In this document: positions 31,701 through 42,164 of the stretch, piece by piece
Layout: each line of letters begins with the position of its first letter
Position numbering within the stretch: position 1 is the first letter of the stretch
Source of the DNA: Varanus komodoensis
Taxonomy: Eukaryota; Chordata; Lepidosauria; Squamata; Varanidae
Length of the DNA: 64,000 nt
Reading direction: 5' to 3'
NCBI RefSeq assembly: GCF_004798865.1
Contig: NW_025336598.1
Location: 29,327,935-29,391,934 of the forward strand
Position numbers and translations under genes: made by a program
Notes under the pieces: model-generated
The model's database searches: none
Told to the model about the DNA's origin: nothing
What the model saw: the letters and a program-made list of their open reading frames with translations, nothing else

Positions 31701-34700
31701 ATCCTTTGGACTGAGATGACCTTTTCTGCTGGCGAAGCGTTCGTAAAATCACCACAGCAGCCAAGAAGACCTGCTTAGTAACCAGGGCCAGTCACCTCCA
31801 AATTCTACAGCTCCTCAGTCCCAGCAGGTATGTCTGGTTGAGAAACTGGAGACAGCGGAAGATGCACAGCTGTGCTGGGGAGACCCCAGAGAAGAGGTTC
31901 TGTTGTGAGTCAGAGGGAAAGTTGATGTGACCTGCTCAGAATCTCCTAATCTGTTCAGAGCAAAGCCAAACCCTGCATGTGGCATGGACTGGATATGGAA
32001 AGACTCTCAGTATAAGATGCATATCCAGTGAGACTGTGGATCATCCATCTTAGCCTGGGATGATGGGAATTGTAGAGCAACACACCTGGAGGGCACCTGG
32101 TTGAAGGAAGGCTGCCTTCCACTATGTCTTCTTTGAAAGTGAGCATTGAAATGTGGGCAGTAGCATCTGAGAGTTTTTTAATCCATCATTAATTTTGCTA
32201 TTTTGCTATATTACTGAATTGTTATCCTTGTTTGTGAACCATCCTGGAAAAATTGTTTTAAGGGGAATAAACTCACGACAGAGATCCAGCATCTCAAGAT
32301 GAGGGACGGCAGGTAGTAGGGACAGACGAATGTTGTTAAATCCTTTCCACATGTCTGTCATAGACTGTCTTCAGTTCTGTCATCCTTTCATTGACAGAAT
32401 TGGATTTTTAAAAGCCAGAATTCTTGTCTATTTTTGCTAATTTGCATTAGTGCTGATGTTCCCTAATTAATGAGAATTAGTGCAAATCCCCCCAAAGTTT
32501 AAAAAAAAATGTTCTGCAGGTCTAGAGAATCCATGTGGCTCGAAGAAGCTAGTCTGATGAAAGCTCTGGAGGTCATATTCACAGAAATCAGAATGCATCT
32601 GCATTTGTTGCCGATTTCTCAGGTGTCCCTAGCCAGTCAGAAATGCTCCTGCTCCCCCCTTTGGCAAGACAGCCAGCTTTCCAGTGCTCCTGGGGCATGT
32701 CTGACAAAGCCAATCGCATTAGTAGAACACATGCTGCATCGTCCCTTAGCAGTAGCTGCCATGTAGAACAAAAGACAGTCCTGAGCAGACTCTTCATTGT
32801 TCTCTGTACTATTTCTATATAGAAAGATAGGATTTGTGCAACTCGTTCTTCAGCAGACTGAAAATGAAGGGAAGGGCTATATTGACAATGTGATGATCAT
32901 GCATATTATTTTTCAACACCTAAAAGCAAGGTGCTCTGCAATACGTAATGTAAAATTGACATTAATTTCATTGCATAAAAATAGAGGAGCTAATCAGAAA
33001 AAAATAGATTAAAGACACAGTCCTTTGCTGAACGACTGCAGGGGAACCTCAGCATCAGCACCCAAATGGGGCCCTCCTGGGGCCGCAATCCGGCCCTCTG
33101 GTGTCCTTCAGTTACTCTTTCCCACTTTCCCCTGCATCTTATATTGATTCTTTGATGGTGTCCTGGCTGAACATCCCATTCCTAAAGCATAGCTGTTGGC
33201 AGTAACTGTTTTAAGCTACAACGCGTTGGCATTTGGGGCCCCAGCCTTTCTGCCTTAGGCCTCACTCCTCACTGGAATCCAGCCAGCAAGGGCTTCTCAG
33301 AATCCGAATTCAGCCCTCGGACTCAAAAGAGCTGTAGGATTTCACAGAACCTTGCTAGACTGGCACAATGAAAGATATGGCAAGAAAGAGATGTTGGCAG
33401 AATATCCTGGGACTTCATCCCAGCAGTGTGGTGGGGCAGCAGGGGAAGGAACAGGCCTGTGCCGTGTCCCTTAAATCCATAGCCGGGCTCCCACTGACAC
33501 TGTACTTCTGCATCCGCTCCAGGCATAGTGCAAAGAATTCAGAAAGAAACATAAAGAAGCTGTTTATTAAAGCCACTCCTGCACAAATATTTGCTGCATC
33601 CCCATTGCCCTAGTGCAGCACAGGTTATAATGTTATTTCGTAAACAGTCCTAGCATACCACCTCAGGTATATAAACGTCGCACAGGGGGAGGATAACTAG
33701 GATGGCGGGGTGTGTGGCTTAGGGCTAGGTCTCTCTTGCCTGAACTTGTGCAGCTTTAGGGCTTCTCTGTATGTCGATTTAACCTGCTGCTTTGCCAAGA
33801 CTTCTGCTTCTCAATTCTTTGCAGGATTAAGATTGGTTTCTTTGCACTGTTGGTTGCTGCTGCTGCTGTTTTTTAATTCTTCTGCTGCCTTTCTGTATGA
33901 GCCATTGCACATCCACAAGGTGGCTCTGTGGTACAGTAAAATGTGAAAATACACAAGATTTTTGTGGTGGTACATTCCACCGTTTTCAGATAACGCCAGA
34001 CTTTCCTCCACCTAAAATTAAAAAGCCTGTGGGAGTGCTTGGAAAGCACAGGGGAAGCCTTTACAACACTGTGAAGAGTGCTCACAAAAAAGAGTGCTTT
34101 ACAAGAAATTCCTCATGGAGAGAAGCCCTTGGAGCTCACAAGGGAGAACACCCATGATGAGCAGCGTGTTGGAAACCACAGCTCCACTGCATTCTTGGGT
34201 TTTCCTTGCCCCTGCCCCGTGCTGTGTACTTTGGTCCGGGCTGCTGGCTTGTCCCATGGGATTTCAGGCTTGGCTTACCTCGTCCTCTTGCCAGTGGTCC
34301 AGCCCTGACAATTATATGGAGTCAAATCATTGACTGGCAACTGGAACTTTCCAGAAGAGACATTTAACACGACAGCCATGTAAATAACTAAATCAGCACA
34401 ACAGGCAAGAGATCAGTGCTTCTGAAATACAGCAACTGCCCAAGGTTCAGAGAAGAATGAGTGCAGAAGACTGTAGTTGCAGAAAGGATTTTAAATCGGT
34501 GCCATATGCAATGAGAAAAGTCACATTAAAATGAAAGCTCCTGTATGCATAATTCAGATCCCTCTCCTTCCAAAATGCATAAGCCGTGGCCCAGTGTTTT
34601 CCAAGGTGCGACCCTATGTTTTTGGCAGGGAAGAGCTGCAGTTTAAACATGGGCATCCCTTATAATCAATGCTACATATGCATAATTTTATTCAGTTTCA

Positions 34701-35617
34701 AGTACAAAACTGATCATATCTTACCTCTTACTGCAGGGGAGAAAGCAAGAGATGGACAAGTACTCATGCTGCCACTTCAGAATGCTTTGTGCTTATTCCA
34801 AAGATTTTACTCAAGCAATTGAAGATTTGCAAAGCACACAATCTGGCATATGAATTCAATGCATTCTAGCTCTGGGTGCCAAATTAAAAGCCATAAACAG
34901 TGCTAAATTGTGCATTGTGCTAAGACATGCTGCAGTAGCATACATTCCAGAGCCTGGTGTCTTGTTAAAATGAGTGGCTCTATTTATGCCGCAAGAGAAG
35001 AGAGCTATTCAGGTTGTTATCACTTTACATATTCTAGGTTCACAACTTCTGGAGGCTTTTATTAAGTCACAGCTACAAAATAACACATCTATGTTGTCTA
35101 ATTGAGTTGCCCAGGATATGGATGAAGCCTGGGAAAACTAATCACGCTCATGCTCAGTTCGATAAAGTGTAGCGAAAAAGGATGTCTCTGTACTGATTAG
35201 GGATGTTCGGTACGAGTGGGGAAGACTGGGCTGTGCCTTCCACACACTGAGTGGAGGGGACTTGTCTGAAGCAACTCTGCTTGGGTCAGAAGAGAGAGAA
35301 CAAGAGACTTGACGTTCCCCAAGATAAGCTGCAGAAGGTGCCATCCTAGTTTCATGGGACTGTAGGTCCAGGGACCATTGCAGGAAGCAAAGCGCTTGAG
35401 AAAGTGATTTCACACAGCCAGTAATTTTTCAGAAAGGAATGGGGACAATGGAGTGTGTGGTTAAGTTGGAGCTGCCTCTCTCCCTTCCCTCGCCCCTCTC
35501 CATCCCTCCCTGTTTAGCCTCGTTTTCTACCTGCTGAGCTGGAATGGCGACAGAATGGAGGGAGGGAGTGGGCTGTGAATGAATGTGTGTCTGTGCTTTA
35601 CTTGTGTGATGGGTGAG
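28701..35617. other. Spacer DNA, few recognised elements
   Basis: This long stretch has no gene I can support. Small features: TGCC/TGCT tetranucleotide tract at about 29151-29176; GCATGCATGCATACACGCAT near 29880; a C-run near 30775-30786; a fragment of hairpin family 2 near 32030-32110 ('gatgatgggaattgtag'...'cctggagggcacctgg'); and a weak LINE-tail-like segment near 32190-32275. Segments such as 29290-29400 are AT-rich and repeat-free and could be conserved non-coding DNA, but only alignment to other reptiles could show it. Confidence 0.4.
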
Positions 35618-35717
35618 NNNNNNNNNNNNNNNNNNNNNNNNNNNNNNNNNNNNNNNNNNNNNNNNNNNNNNNNNNNNNNNNNNNNNNNNNNNNNNNNNNN
35701 NNNNNNNNNNNNNNNNN
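35618..35717. other. Assembly gap of 100 N
   Basis: Exactly 100 consecutive N lie here, the conventional size for a gap of unknown length. The true distance between 'gggtgag' and 'tgcactaaaatg' is unknown, so the spacer length quoted for the two genes is a lower-confidence figure. The left flank is G/A-rich on the minus strand and T/C-rich on the plus strand (35480-35520), a plausible cause of assembly trouble. Confidence 0.98.
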
Positions 35718-36329
35718 TGCACTAAAATGTTGTCAATCACCATAAGCCACCATATGTTACTCACCCGAGCATTTCTGAGATGAATGCTTGCTCCAATTTT
35801 GGATATGCAAGCCATGGCAGAGGTGTAGAAACCTGGGTGCCATAGGTTATTGGAGAGCTAAACAACCCTCAGAAGAACAACAGTGACCCAAGAACAACCC
35901 ATGGGTTATCCAATGGTTTAACCATCAATAACTGACAGCACCTGAATTTGCACAACATGACAAGTTATATTCAAAATGGTGGATGGCACAGACCTCTGAG
36001 TACCGCAGGTTAATTAATCCAGAGTGACTTACTGTGCTGTGCGAACTAGTTTCATGTATCTTGAATGCTCCAGTATGACTACACCCATCAGCTGATTCCA
36101 ATAAAACATACAGTATGTTACCTCTTTTCAGTAAAGAAAATAGTGTGTATGTGCTTATATCTAAGGAGGGAGGGAGGGAAGTAGGTCTGGAGCACTCCTG
36201 TTATCTTGATAAGTCATGTCTATGGCTCACAAGGACTTGAACGTCAGCTATGTTAAGTTGACCTGATTAAAGAAGTTGCATCCTGTTGCAATTGGTCTTT
36301 ATGACGTTAATAGTCCCATTTACTGACAG
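35718..36329. other. Spacer DNA after the gap, unrecognised
   Basis: No gene or element is recognised. A GGGAGGGAGGG run occurs near 36167. The 'cccatgggttatcc' text near 35899 resembles palindromic repeats around 39930 but is too short to call. Confidence 0.45.
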
Positions 36330-36625
36330 AGGGTCCAAAGAGAGAACAAGCGTATAGTTCAGCAAGGTACTTTTTCACACAGTGTATAGTGAATATATAG
36401 AATCCACTGCCATAAGCTGGGGTTATGGTAACAGCTGTGTATGTAGGTGGCTTTGAAAAGAGATTAGACTTATTCCTGGTATACGCTGCAATTAATCAAG
36501 ATGGCTACATGGGAGCCCTACGACTATGCAGGGCCATCCATGCTATTAGGCTGGGTAGTGTGCATGTCTCGGCGAGCAGGTGTGGGACACTCCAGAAGGC
36601 AACCAAGTGCTAATTAGTCGTTACT
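36330..36625 (+). repeat. Squamate interspersed repeat (TCTGATCCAGC family)
   Basis: The landmarks 'cataagctggggttatggtaacagc', 'ggtggctttgaaaagagattagac', 'aagatggctacatgggagccct' occur in the order expected for a reptilian dispersed repeat I know by sight. In consensus, 'ggctttaaaagaggattagacaaattcatgg' precedes 'atggctact'. A relative lies just downstream at 36945-37110. I cannot assign a family name. Confidence 0.6.
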
Positions 36626-36639
36626 TGTTTTTCAGCGCC

Positions 36640-36860
36640 AGGCAAAGACCTTTTTATTTAAGCAGTATTTTAAATGTTAATATTATTGAATTTTATTTGG
36701 CCAGGGCGGCTTGTTTTATATTGTATGTTTTATATTATATATTTGTATTTTAATGTATATATTTTAAAATGGTATTTTAATTTATTGTTGTAAGCCGCCC
36801 CGAGGCTTCGGCGAATGGGGCGGCATAAAAACGTTTTAATAAATAAATAAATAAATAATT
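36640..36860 (+). mobile_element. L2/CR1-like LINE 3' end with stem-loop
   Basis: The segment starts 'tttttcagcgccaggcaaag' then 'acctttttatttaag', which is the end of ORF2 (FKxxLKTxLF-type) and start of the 3' UTR. A long T-rich UTR follows, then GTAAGCCGCCCCGAGGCTTC, a loop, GGGGCGGCATAAAAACG and (AAAT)n. The stem is 36794-36801 with 36817-36824. It is the best-preserved tail in the window and parallels the copy at 37455-37675. Confidence 0.8.
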
Positions 36861-36944
36861 TGAGAGCAAAGATGGTGATGAGGAGGAGGCGGCAGCGGCG
36901 GCAGGGACGGCACTTCTGAGACTTCCTGCCTTGTGTTAGAATAA

Positions 36945-37110
36945 TTGATTGCTCTTGGCTATGGTGGACCTTTACTGCTCCCCACCATGTGCCATAGGAG
37001 GTCACTGTTGCCTTCCTGCCCCCTTGCAGGCTTCTTGGAGACACCTGTTTGAGATCGGCATGTGGAACCAGATTTGGTCTCATCCAGCAGAGCTCTTGCT
37101 CTGTAGTGAA
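36945..37110 (+). repeat. Squamate interspersed repeat (TCTGATCCAGC family), second nearby copy
   Basis: Landmarks are 'attgctcttggctatggtgg', 'ttgcaggcttcttggagacacctg', 'gagatcggcatgtggaaccagatttgg' and 'tctcatccagcagagctcttgc'. These match the end of the family whose consensus runs 'ggcttcc..gcatctggttggcca..ggatgctggactagatgg..tctgatccagcagggctctt'. The copy lies between two LINE tails. Confidence 0.65.
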
Positions 37111-37289
37111 TCATCTGCTGCTAAGCTCTACTAAACAATTGTCAGGAAGTCTCCTGACTTTGACTGGAGACATTATTGCTCTAGTGAAACTGCTTTCAAG
37201 GCCTAACAGTAGAATTATGTGGCTGTGTCTTAATTGGCTGGTTTCAGTTTTCTGGTTTCATGGCCAAATTCAGGCCTGGGAATGACTGA

Positions 37290-37460
37290 GCCCTGGTGGA
37301 GATCAGTTCTTTGGTTCCATAGCTACAGTTAGGCCTAGCAGTGCCTCCGGGGATGCTCTCCATGGGGAATCATCTGAGGCCCAGTAGAGGTCGGTTCTTG
37401 GGTTCTGTGTCTACACTGAAGCCTAGTGGGGACCCTGGGGAGGCCCTCCATTGAGAATGT
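37290..37460. repeat. Imperfect tandem repeat, about 90-bp unit, two copies
   Basis: Unit 1 (37290-37379) begins GCCCTGGTGGAGATCAGTTC and unit 2 (37380-37460) begins GCCCAGTAGAGGTCGGTTCT. Both continue with 'ttgggttc', 'ctaca', 'gcctag', 'ccc/ctccggggat.ctctcca', and '.gggaat'. A weaker third relative may precede them near 37235-37289 ('ggtttcatggccaaattcaggcctggga'). The pair sits directly before the LINE end at 37455. Confidence 0.7.
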
Positions 37461-37675
37461 TATTTGTTTTTCGGCGCCAGGCTAAGACCTTTTTATTTAA
37501 AACTTATTTTAATTGCTAAATTGTTGAATGTTTGAATTGAATTATTGAATTGGGTTTTTTAAATGTTTTTTTCTTTTAAATTGTTATATTACTATTATTT
37601 ATGTATTCTTTGTGATCCGCCCCGAGGCTTTGTTGCGATGGGGGCGGCATAGAAATGGTTTAAATAAATAAAATG
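37455..37675 (+). mobile_element. L2/CR1-like LINE 3' end with stem-loop
   Basis: The copy starts 'ttgtttttcggcgccaggct' then 'aagacctttttatttaaaa', the same junction as at 36640. A T-rich UTR follows, then ATCCGCCCCGAGGC, a loop, GGGGGCGGCATAGAAATGG and 'tttaaataaataaaa'. The stem is CCGCCCC (37617-37623) with GGGGCGG (37641-37647). The loop differs (TTTGTTGCGAT), so this is a diverged sister of the 36640 copy. Confidence 0.8.
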
Positions 37676-39640
37676 TTGAGTGGGAATGGTGGAGCAGCTG
37701 CAGCACTTCTGTCCCTCTCCTCCCTACCCTCTGGCATGCCTGTGTCTGTGCTAGCATTAATTTAAAGTAGCCTCCTTGCTCCCAATTTTCTTAACCAGTC
37801 TGCACAGTACTGGATTCAGTAGGTGGCAAGTGACTCTTTAAACAAGCAATAGGAGAAGCAGTGGTATAGCTGAGTCATTTCAGGCTCTAACGGTCTTATA
37901 GAAGAGGGGCTCTTGAAAGGGTACCATGTATTAATCCATTTATTTCACAGTGTCACAAGCAGACTTCCAGTGCCCCACAAAGCAAGATGGACACGAGAGC
38001 TCCCAAACTTAGCAGTTTAGACAACAGTTTGAATGTGGGTTAAAACCTAGTCTCTTCGGCAGAATATTACCATTTGTGTACATTTTGAGAACCTGCAGCC
38101 AATTGCGGCTTTCCAGTGAGCTTGCACACACAGCTTTTTCATGTTGTACCCATATGTGCACACTTTAGAAATACACTTATGTACACAAAGACTTGAAAGG
38201 AAATGCTTAATGTAAAGACTGTGGCCACGCAACCCATAGTCACAAAGTTCTCATTGAGACAACACAGGAAGTTCAACAAACATAATGCAGCAGATGCCTC
38301 ATCTTCTAAACTTTTAACGGATACATCCAAAGCCTCATCCCAAAGTGGTACTGCAGAGGAGCGTGGCAGGGTGGGATTCACCTCTGAGATCCTAGATTTC
38401 AGTAGGCCATATTTGTAGTCACCCAGAATGTATTACCTACTTGGCTCTGATTAGGTCTGTAAAATTCTGATGTACAAATGGATCAAGGAAAGAGAATAGA
38501 AGGGGTAAAAGAAGGAGAGAAGACACAGTTACCAAATTTGTGTGGTCAGTGCAGCCCAGTATGACCTGTTCTTGTGGTTTAGAGTCTTCCCATAACTCCC
38601 AAAATCTCTGGCAGTAATTTTCATATTCTTAGCTTGAATTTAGGATCAATTGTTTTGAACAATGCAGGGAGCTTTGGCTATTGGGTTGTATGAAATAATA
38701 ATATGTGACACTAACTTTGGGGTCCACCTTTTCATCCTCACATCCTAGGCGCCACTCTATCCAGCCAGCATACCATTCCATGGAGGTGTAATTCTGAGAG
38801 AGCTCAGAACAACTTCTACTCATGCTCAAGAAAGAGCACAAAATGGCAGACCAAAACAGGAAGTACCCCCAGGGTGGGGGGCTCAGGAAGTTTTTCCCTG
38901 TACTTTTTGCTCCAGTAATTTCCATGGTTGTAAACTCTGAGCTGGCAGGGGAATATCACTTAGCGTTTGTTACCATCAGATAATTCAAGCAATTGGAAGT
39001 TATTGTGAACAAGTGCAAGATGAATCCCTACTATTTTGAAGTGCTTTTTCCAAGTTATATGTAAAGCAAACTAAGTGGGCTATACGAGGAAAAGAATTGA
39101 GAGGGCAAAATAAAGTGCTTCAGTTTTCAAGGCAGTTAAGATGCCATTTCCCATGAATAATGGCCTTGAATTGGCATGACCAGAACTTACATCCCTGTGA
39201 TGATAGTTATTTCAAAGAAACTGTTGAGTCCAGCCATGCAAAACACTTAAATGTATGATTTGTTGACAGAGGAAATGCTTCCTAAAACGGACTGAGAGTG
39301 CCAGCAATGCTATAAATGCCAAAAGTGCTATAGATCAAAACAGCTGCCCTGCTTGATTTACATTGTTTGTGTGTCATATCCTCTGGTCAAGCCCTGAATA
39401 TAGCTCCTTTAATTAGTTTATGTGATTTGTCTGGCAAAAAACAAGCAAATAATGGGGCTGTTTGCACACAGCAGCACATTATGGGTTAATTACCCCAGAA
39501 TTTGTGAGGATGTACACTGTACACAAGCCACTTCCAGTTGTAGCGACAACTTACAAATGCCCCCTTTGCAGATTACTAGCATGAAATCCAAATGTAAAGC
39601 TTTTGTGCTGTTTAACCGCTGGACAACCCAGAATGCCGGG
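37676..39640. other. Spacer DNA, unrecognised
   Basis: No gene, RNA or confident transposon is visible. Open frames here (for example 38629-38925 minus) have no family resemblance. Confidence 0.45.
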
Positions 39641-39646
39641 GCTCGG

Positions 39647-39886
39647 TTTATTTATTTAATTATTTTTCGATTTGTATCCTGCCTTTTTCCTACAAAGGGC
39701 TCAAGGCAGCTTACATCTCCTCCTCCATCTTCTCCCCACAACAACAACCCTGTGAGGTAGGTTGGGCCGAGAGTCTGTGACTGGCCCAAAGTCACCCAGT
39801 TGGCTCCATGGCTGAGCGGGGACTTGAACCCAGGTTGTCTGAGTCCCAGTCCCATGCTCTTAGCCACTACGCCACACTGGCTCTCA
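39647..39886 (-). mobile_element. MIR-type tRNA-derived SINE, well preserved
   Basis: On the minus strand it starts GAGAGCCAGTGTGGCGTAGT. The A box TGGCGTAGTGG fits the Pol III consensus, and the B box GGTTCAAGTCC lies about 45 bases on. The CORE-like body 'ctgggtgactttgggccagtcacagactc' follows, then 'caacctacctcacagggttgttg', and the 3' end 'gtaagctgccttgagcccttt'...'aaaggcaggatacaaat'. The 3' end forms a CTGCCTT/AAGGCAG stem in the same position as the LINE-tail stem. All landmarks sit in one uninterrupted copy of about 240 bp. Confidence 0.85.
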
Positions 39887-40414
39887 CTGGTTGACACAGG
39901 AACATCCTATAAATGGGGCGTTCATGGGTTGCGACAAACTGGAAGCAGCTTCTGTGCATCACACATGCCCACAAATCGTAGTCTAACACACAATTTGCCA
40001 GATGCCACTGTATGAGCAAGTCAGGCCAGAGAGTAGGAGATTGTATAGCCTCCCTGGTACAGAACTATGCTAAAATGTGTCAGTCCTTCCCCATTGCATG
40101 ACTTTGCAGAAACTGAGCCTTTCATGTTAAATGTTCAAATTTACTTCTCAGCCTACACACATTTACACAGTGTAACTCATTTCTGAGTAGGTATGCCTAA
40201 GACTTAAACCTGCATGCTCTTAAACCTATAAATGGTTAATTTACACTGCCCACCCCCTCCCTTGTATTAAATGAATACAAATGTTTGGGATAACAACAGC
40301 TATACTGGAAGAAGAGAACTTTGGATAAAACCCTGGGATAATATTGCAGGGCTGTATACCATGGCAAATGAATCAGAATCACACTCAGTAAAAACTGGAT
40401 GTTAGGGGACAGGC

Positions 40415-40612
40415 TGTGCTGCAGGGCTCAGAGTGTTGGGCTGCAGTTACCTGCAACCGTTGGCTGGTATTGGGCTTGGTCTGTCAGCAACTTGGACTCA
40501 GCCTAATGTAAAGATTGTTGTGAGAATGAAATGGAGAGGAACAGGAGTGTTACATAAGCTCTGGGCTCCTTGGAAGGGGGAAAAAACAGGATATAAATGT
40601 AAATCATTTTAA
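40415..40612 (+). mobile_element. MIR-type SINE, decayed plus-strand copy
   Basis: The segment has 'gggctcagagtgttgggctgcagttacctgcaa', then 'ttgggcttggtctgtcagcaacttgg', 'actcagcctaatgtaaagattgttgtgag' and 'aaaacaggatataaatgtaaat'. This is the SINE order (head, CORE, 'cctacctcacagggttgttgtgag', 'ggcgggtataaat') with heavy divergence. It is much older than the copy at 39647-39886. Confidence 0.55.
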
Positions 40613-41159
40613 AGATAGACCTGAATAAATACAATGTAATGCACAGCTTATGACTAATTCCAGTGTGATGTTTTTTCTACACATGTGGTACTTCTACCTA
40701 GGAAAAATCATGCAAACTGCATGGAGATAGCAATAAGTGCTAGTTGTACACCTCTGATTCACAGTCTGGACAGATGGCAAAATACCAGGATACAGTCCTT
40801 GTGAAATTATGCTATAAGTTCCACCTCTGGCCACTGGAGGACTCCAGTAAACACATTAGCTAGGGACAATCAGCCAAGATGCCTGTCTAACAAACTAATT
40901 CAACTTGGCATTGCCTCTGTCTCCTGGATTAATGAAATGGAAACACAAGGATATATATAACGTTGTGGGAACTACTGATATAAAGAAAATGCTGTCTTTG
41001 AAGGAGCTCTTATTGTATATACTTTCAAGGATTTTTCTCCTTAATTTATGGCTGGCAATTACCTATTATCATGTCAATGTAGTTGACATGATGGATTCCA
41101 TTATCAGTAATTTGATCCCCTCAGTAAAAAATGAAATAGTCATTCATTCCATACTTTTG

Positions 41160-41620
41160 TTGGGAACGAAGGTGCCAATTGATCTTGGTGCACACTCATG
41201 GGTCACACCGAGCTGGATTCAGAGACAGAAGATGAAGTGGGGAATGGGTGGCGGGAACTCGGGGACATGCGGCTAAAGACCTGATAGAAGCACCACTTAT
41301 CCCCAAGTGCTCAGACTGCTGTCAGGAGGGGACATGGGAGAGGAGCTGTCAGAGTCAGACGAACCTGCTGTGATTCTTGGCCCCATGGTGTGGCATTGAG
41401 AAATGAAGGGATGCCAAACAGAGGGCCTTGCAGAAGGGATCGGGCCCAGGTGTGCTCAAAAGGAGCATTTCCAGACGTAGTTGCTAAGACTGGGTTCAAC
41501 AAACTGCTCTGGGCCTCCACAGGGATACGTTCTGTGAGGGTTGCATTATTTGGGTATCCTTTCATGATTAAAGAACTTTTGCAAAGAAACAGTCTGTTGC
41601 CTTGAATGTGCAAGGGGAAG
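41160..41620 (+). repeat. Dispersed repeat, copy B (relative at 9850-10340)
   Basis: The copy shares with 9850-10340 the ordered landmarks 'acatgggagaggag' (41332-41345), 'gggttcaacaaac' (near 41491) and 'gcaaagaaacagtctg' (near 41580). The lead sequence can be read as an acidic peptide (DSETEDEVGNGWRELGD), as in copy A. The family is unknown to me; extent and orientation are approximate. Confidence 0.4.
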
Positions 41621-42164
41621 AAAACTTGGTTCAAGACAGCTTCAACCCAGTCTAAACAACTACTTCCAGAAACCCTGCTTTTGCATACACCTGGGCCCAG
41701 TCCCAACTCTTCTGTGCATTGATTGAGATGATTGGCACAGTTTCTCCCCTGTATGGTTTCTCTCAGTGCTTTAAGATCTACATTCACTACAACTGCTGGT
41801 TCCTTGTACTCTGTTATTATGCTAAAGGTCTCCTCAGTGGCTTCCCTGTGCTGTTCATTATTCCCAGCAGTTTTTGTCTATGCGCTTTCTTTTCAATTGC
41901 GTCTAACTTCAGAGATTATAGGGCTTGTGTGACTGGCTCTAGCACTGAAGAATATTTGCTTAGGCTCACAAGACGAACAATAACAGTTGATGCCTGCGAT
42001 GTAAACAACTGCTGCAAAAGTTTTCTTGCTTGGTCCTCCTAATTGCTTGAGTTGTGAGAGAACTTGTGTGTGAAGGTTGCTGTTGTTGACAAGCACAAGT
42101 ATCCACTTGTATTTCTGTGTCCACTATGTTTCAAGTAGCAACGGTAAGCTGGATGTCAACGTCA

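Noticed and set aside
34060-34160. Possible zinc-finger remnant (HGEKPLELTRENTHDEQ)
   Set aside because: Only a few residues resemble a linker, there are no Cys/His spacings, and the surrounding frames are not coding-like.
39871-39886. Functional tRNA gene
   Set aside because: The A and B boxes belong to the head of a SINE; no cloverleaf with an acceptor stem can be drawn and the CORE-like SINE body follows.
41725-41790. Zinc-finger linker-like text (EKPYRGE on the minus strand)
   Set aside because: A single short linker-like match without any Cys2His2 pair before or after it is not evidence for a zinc-finger gene.
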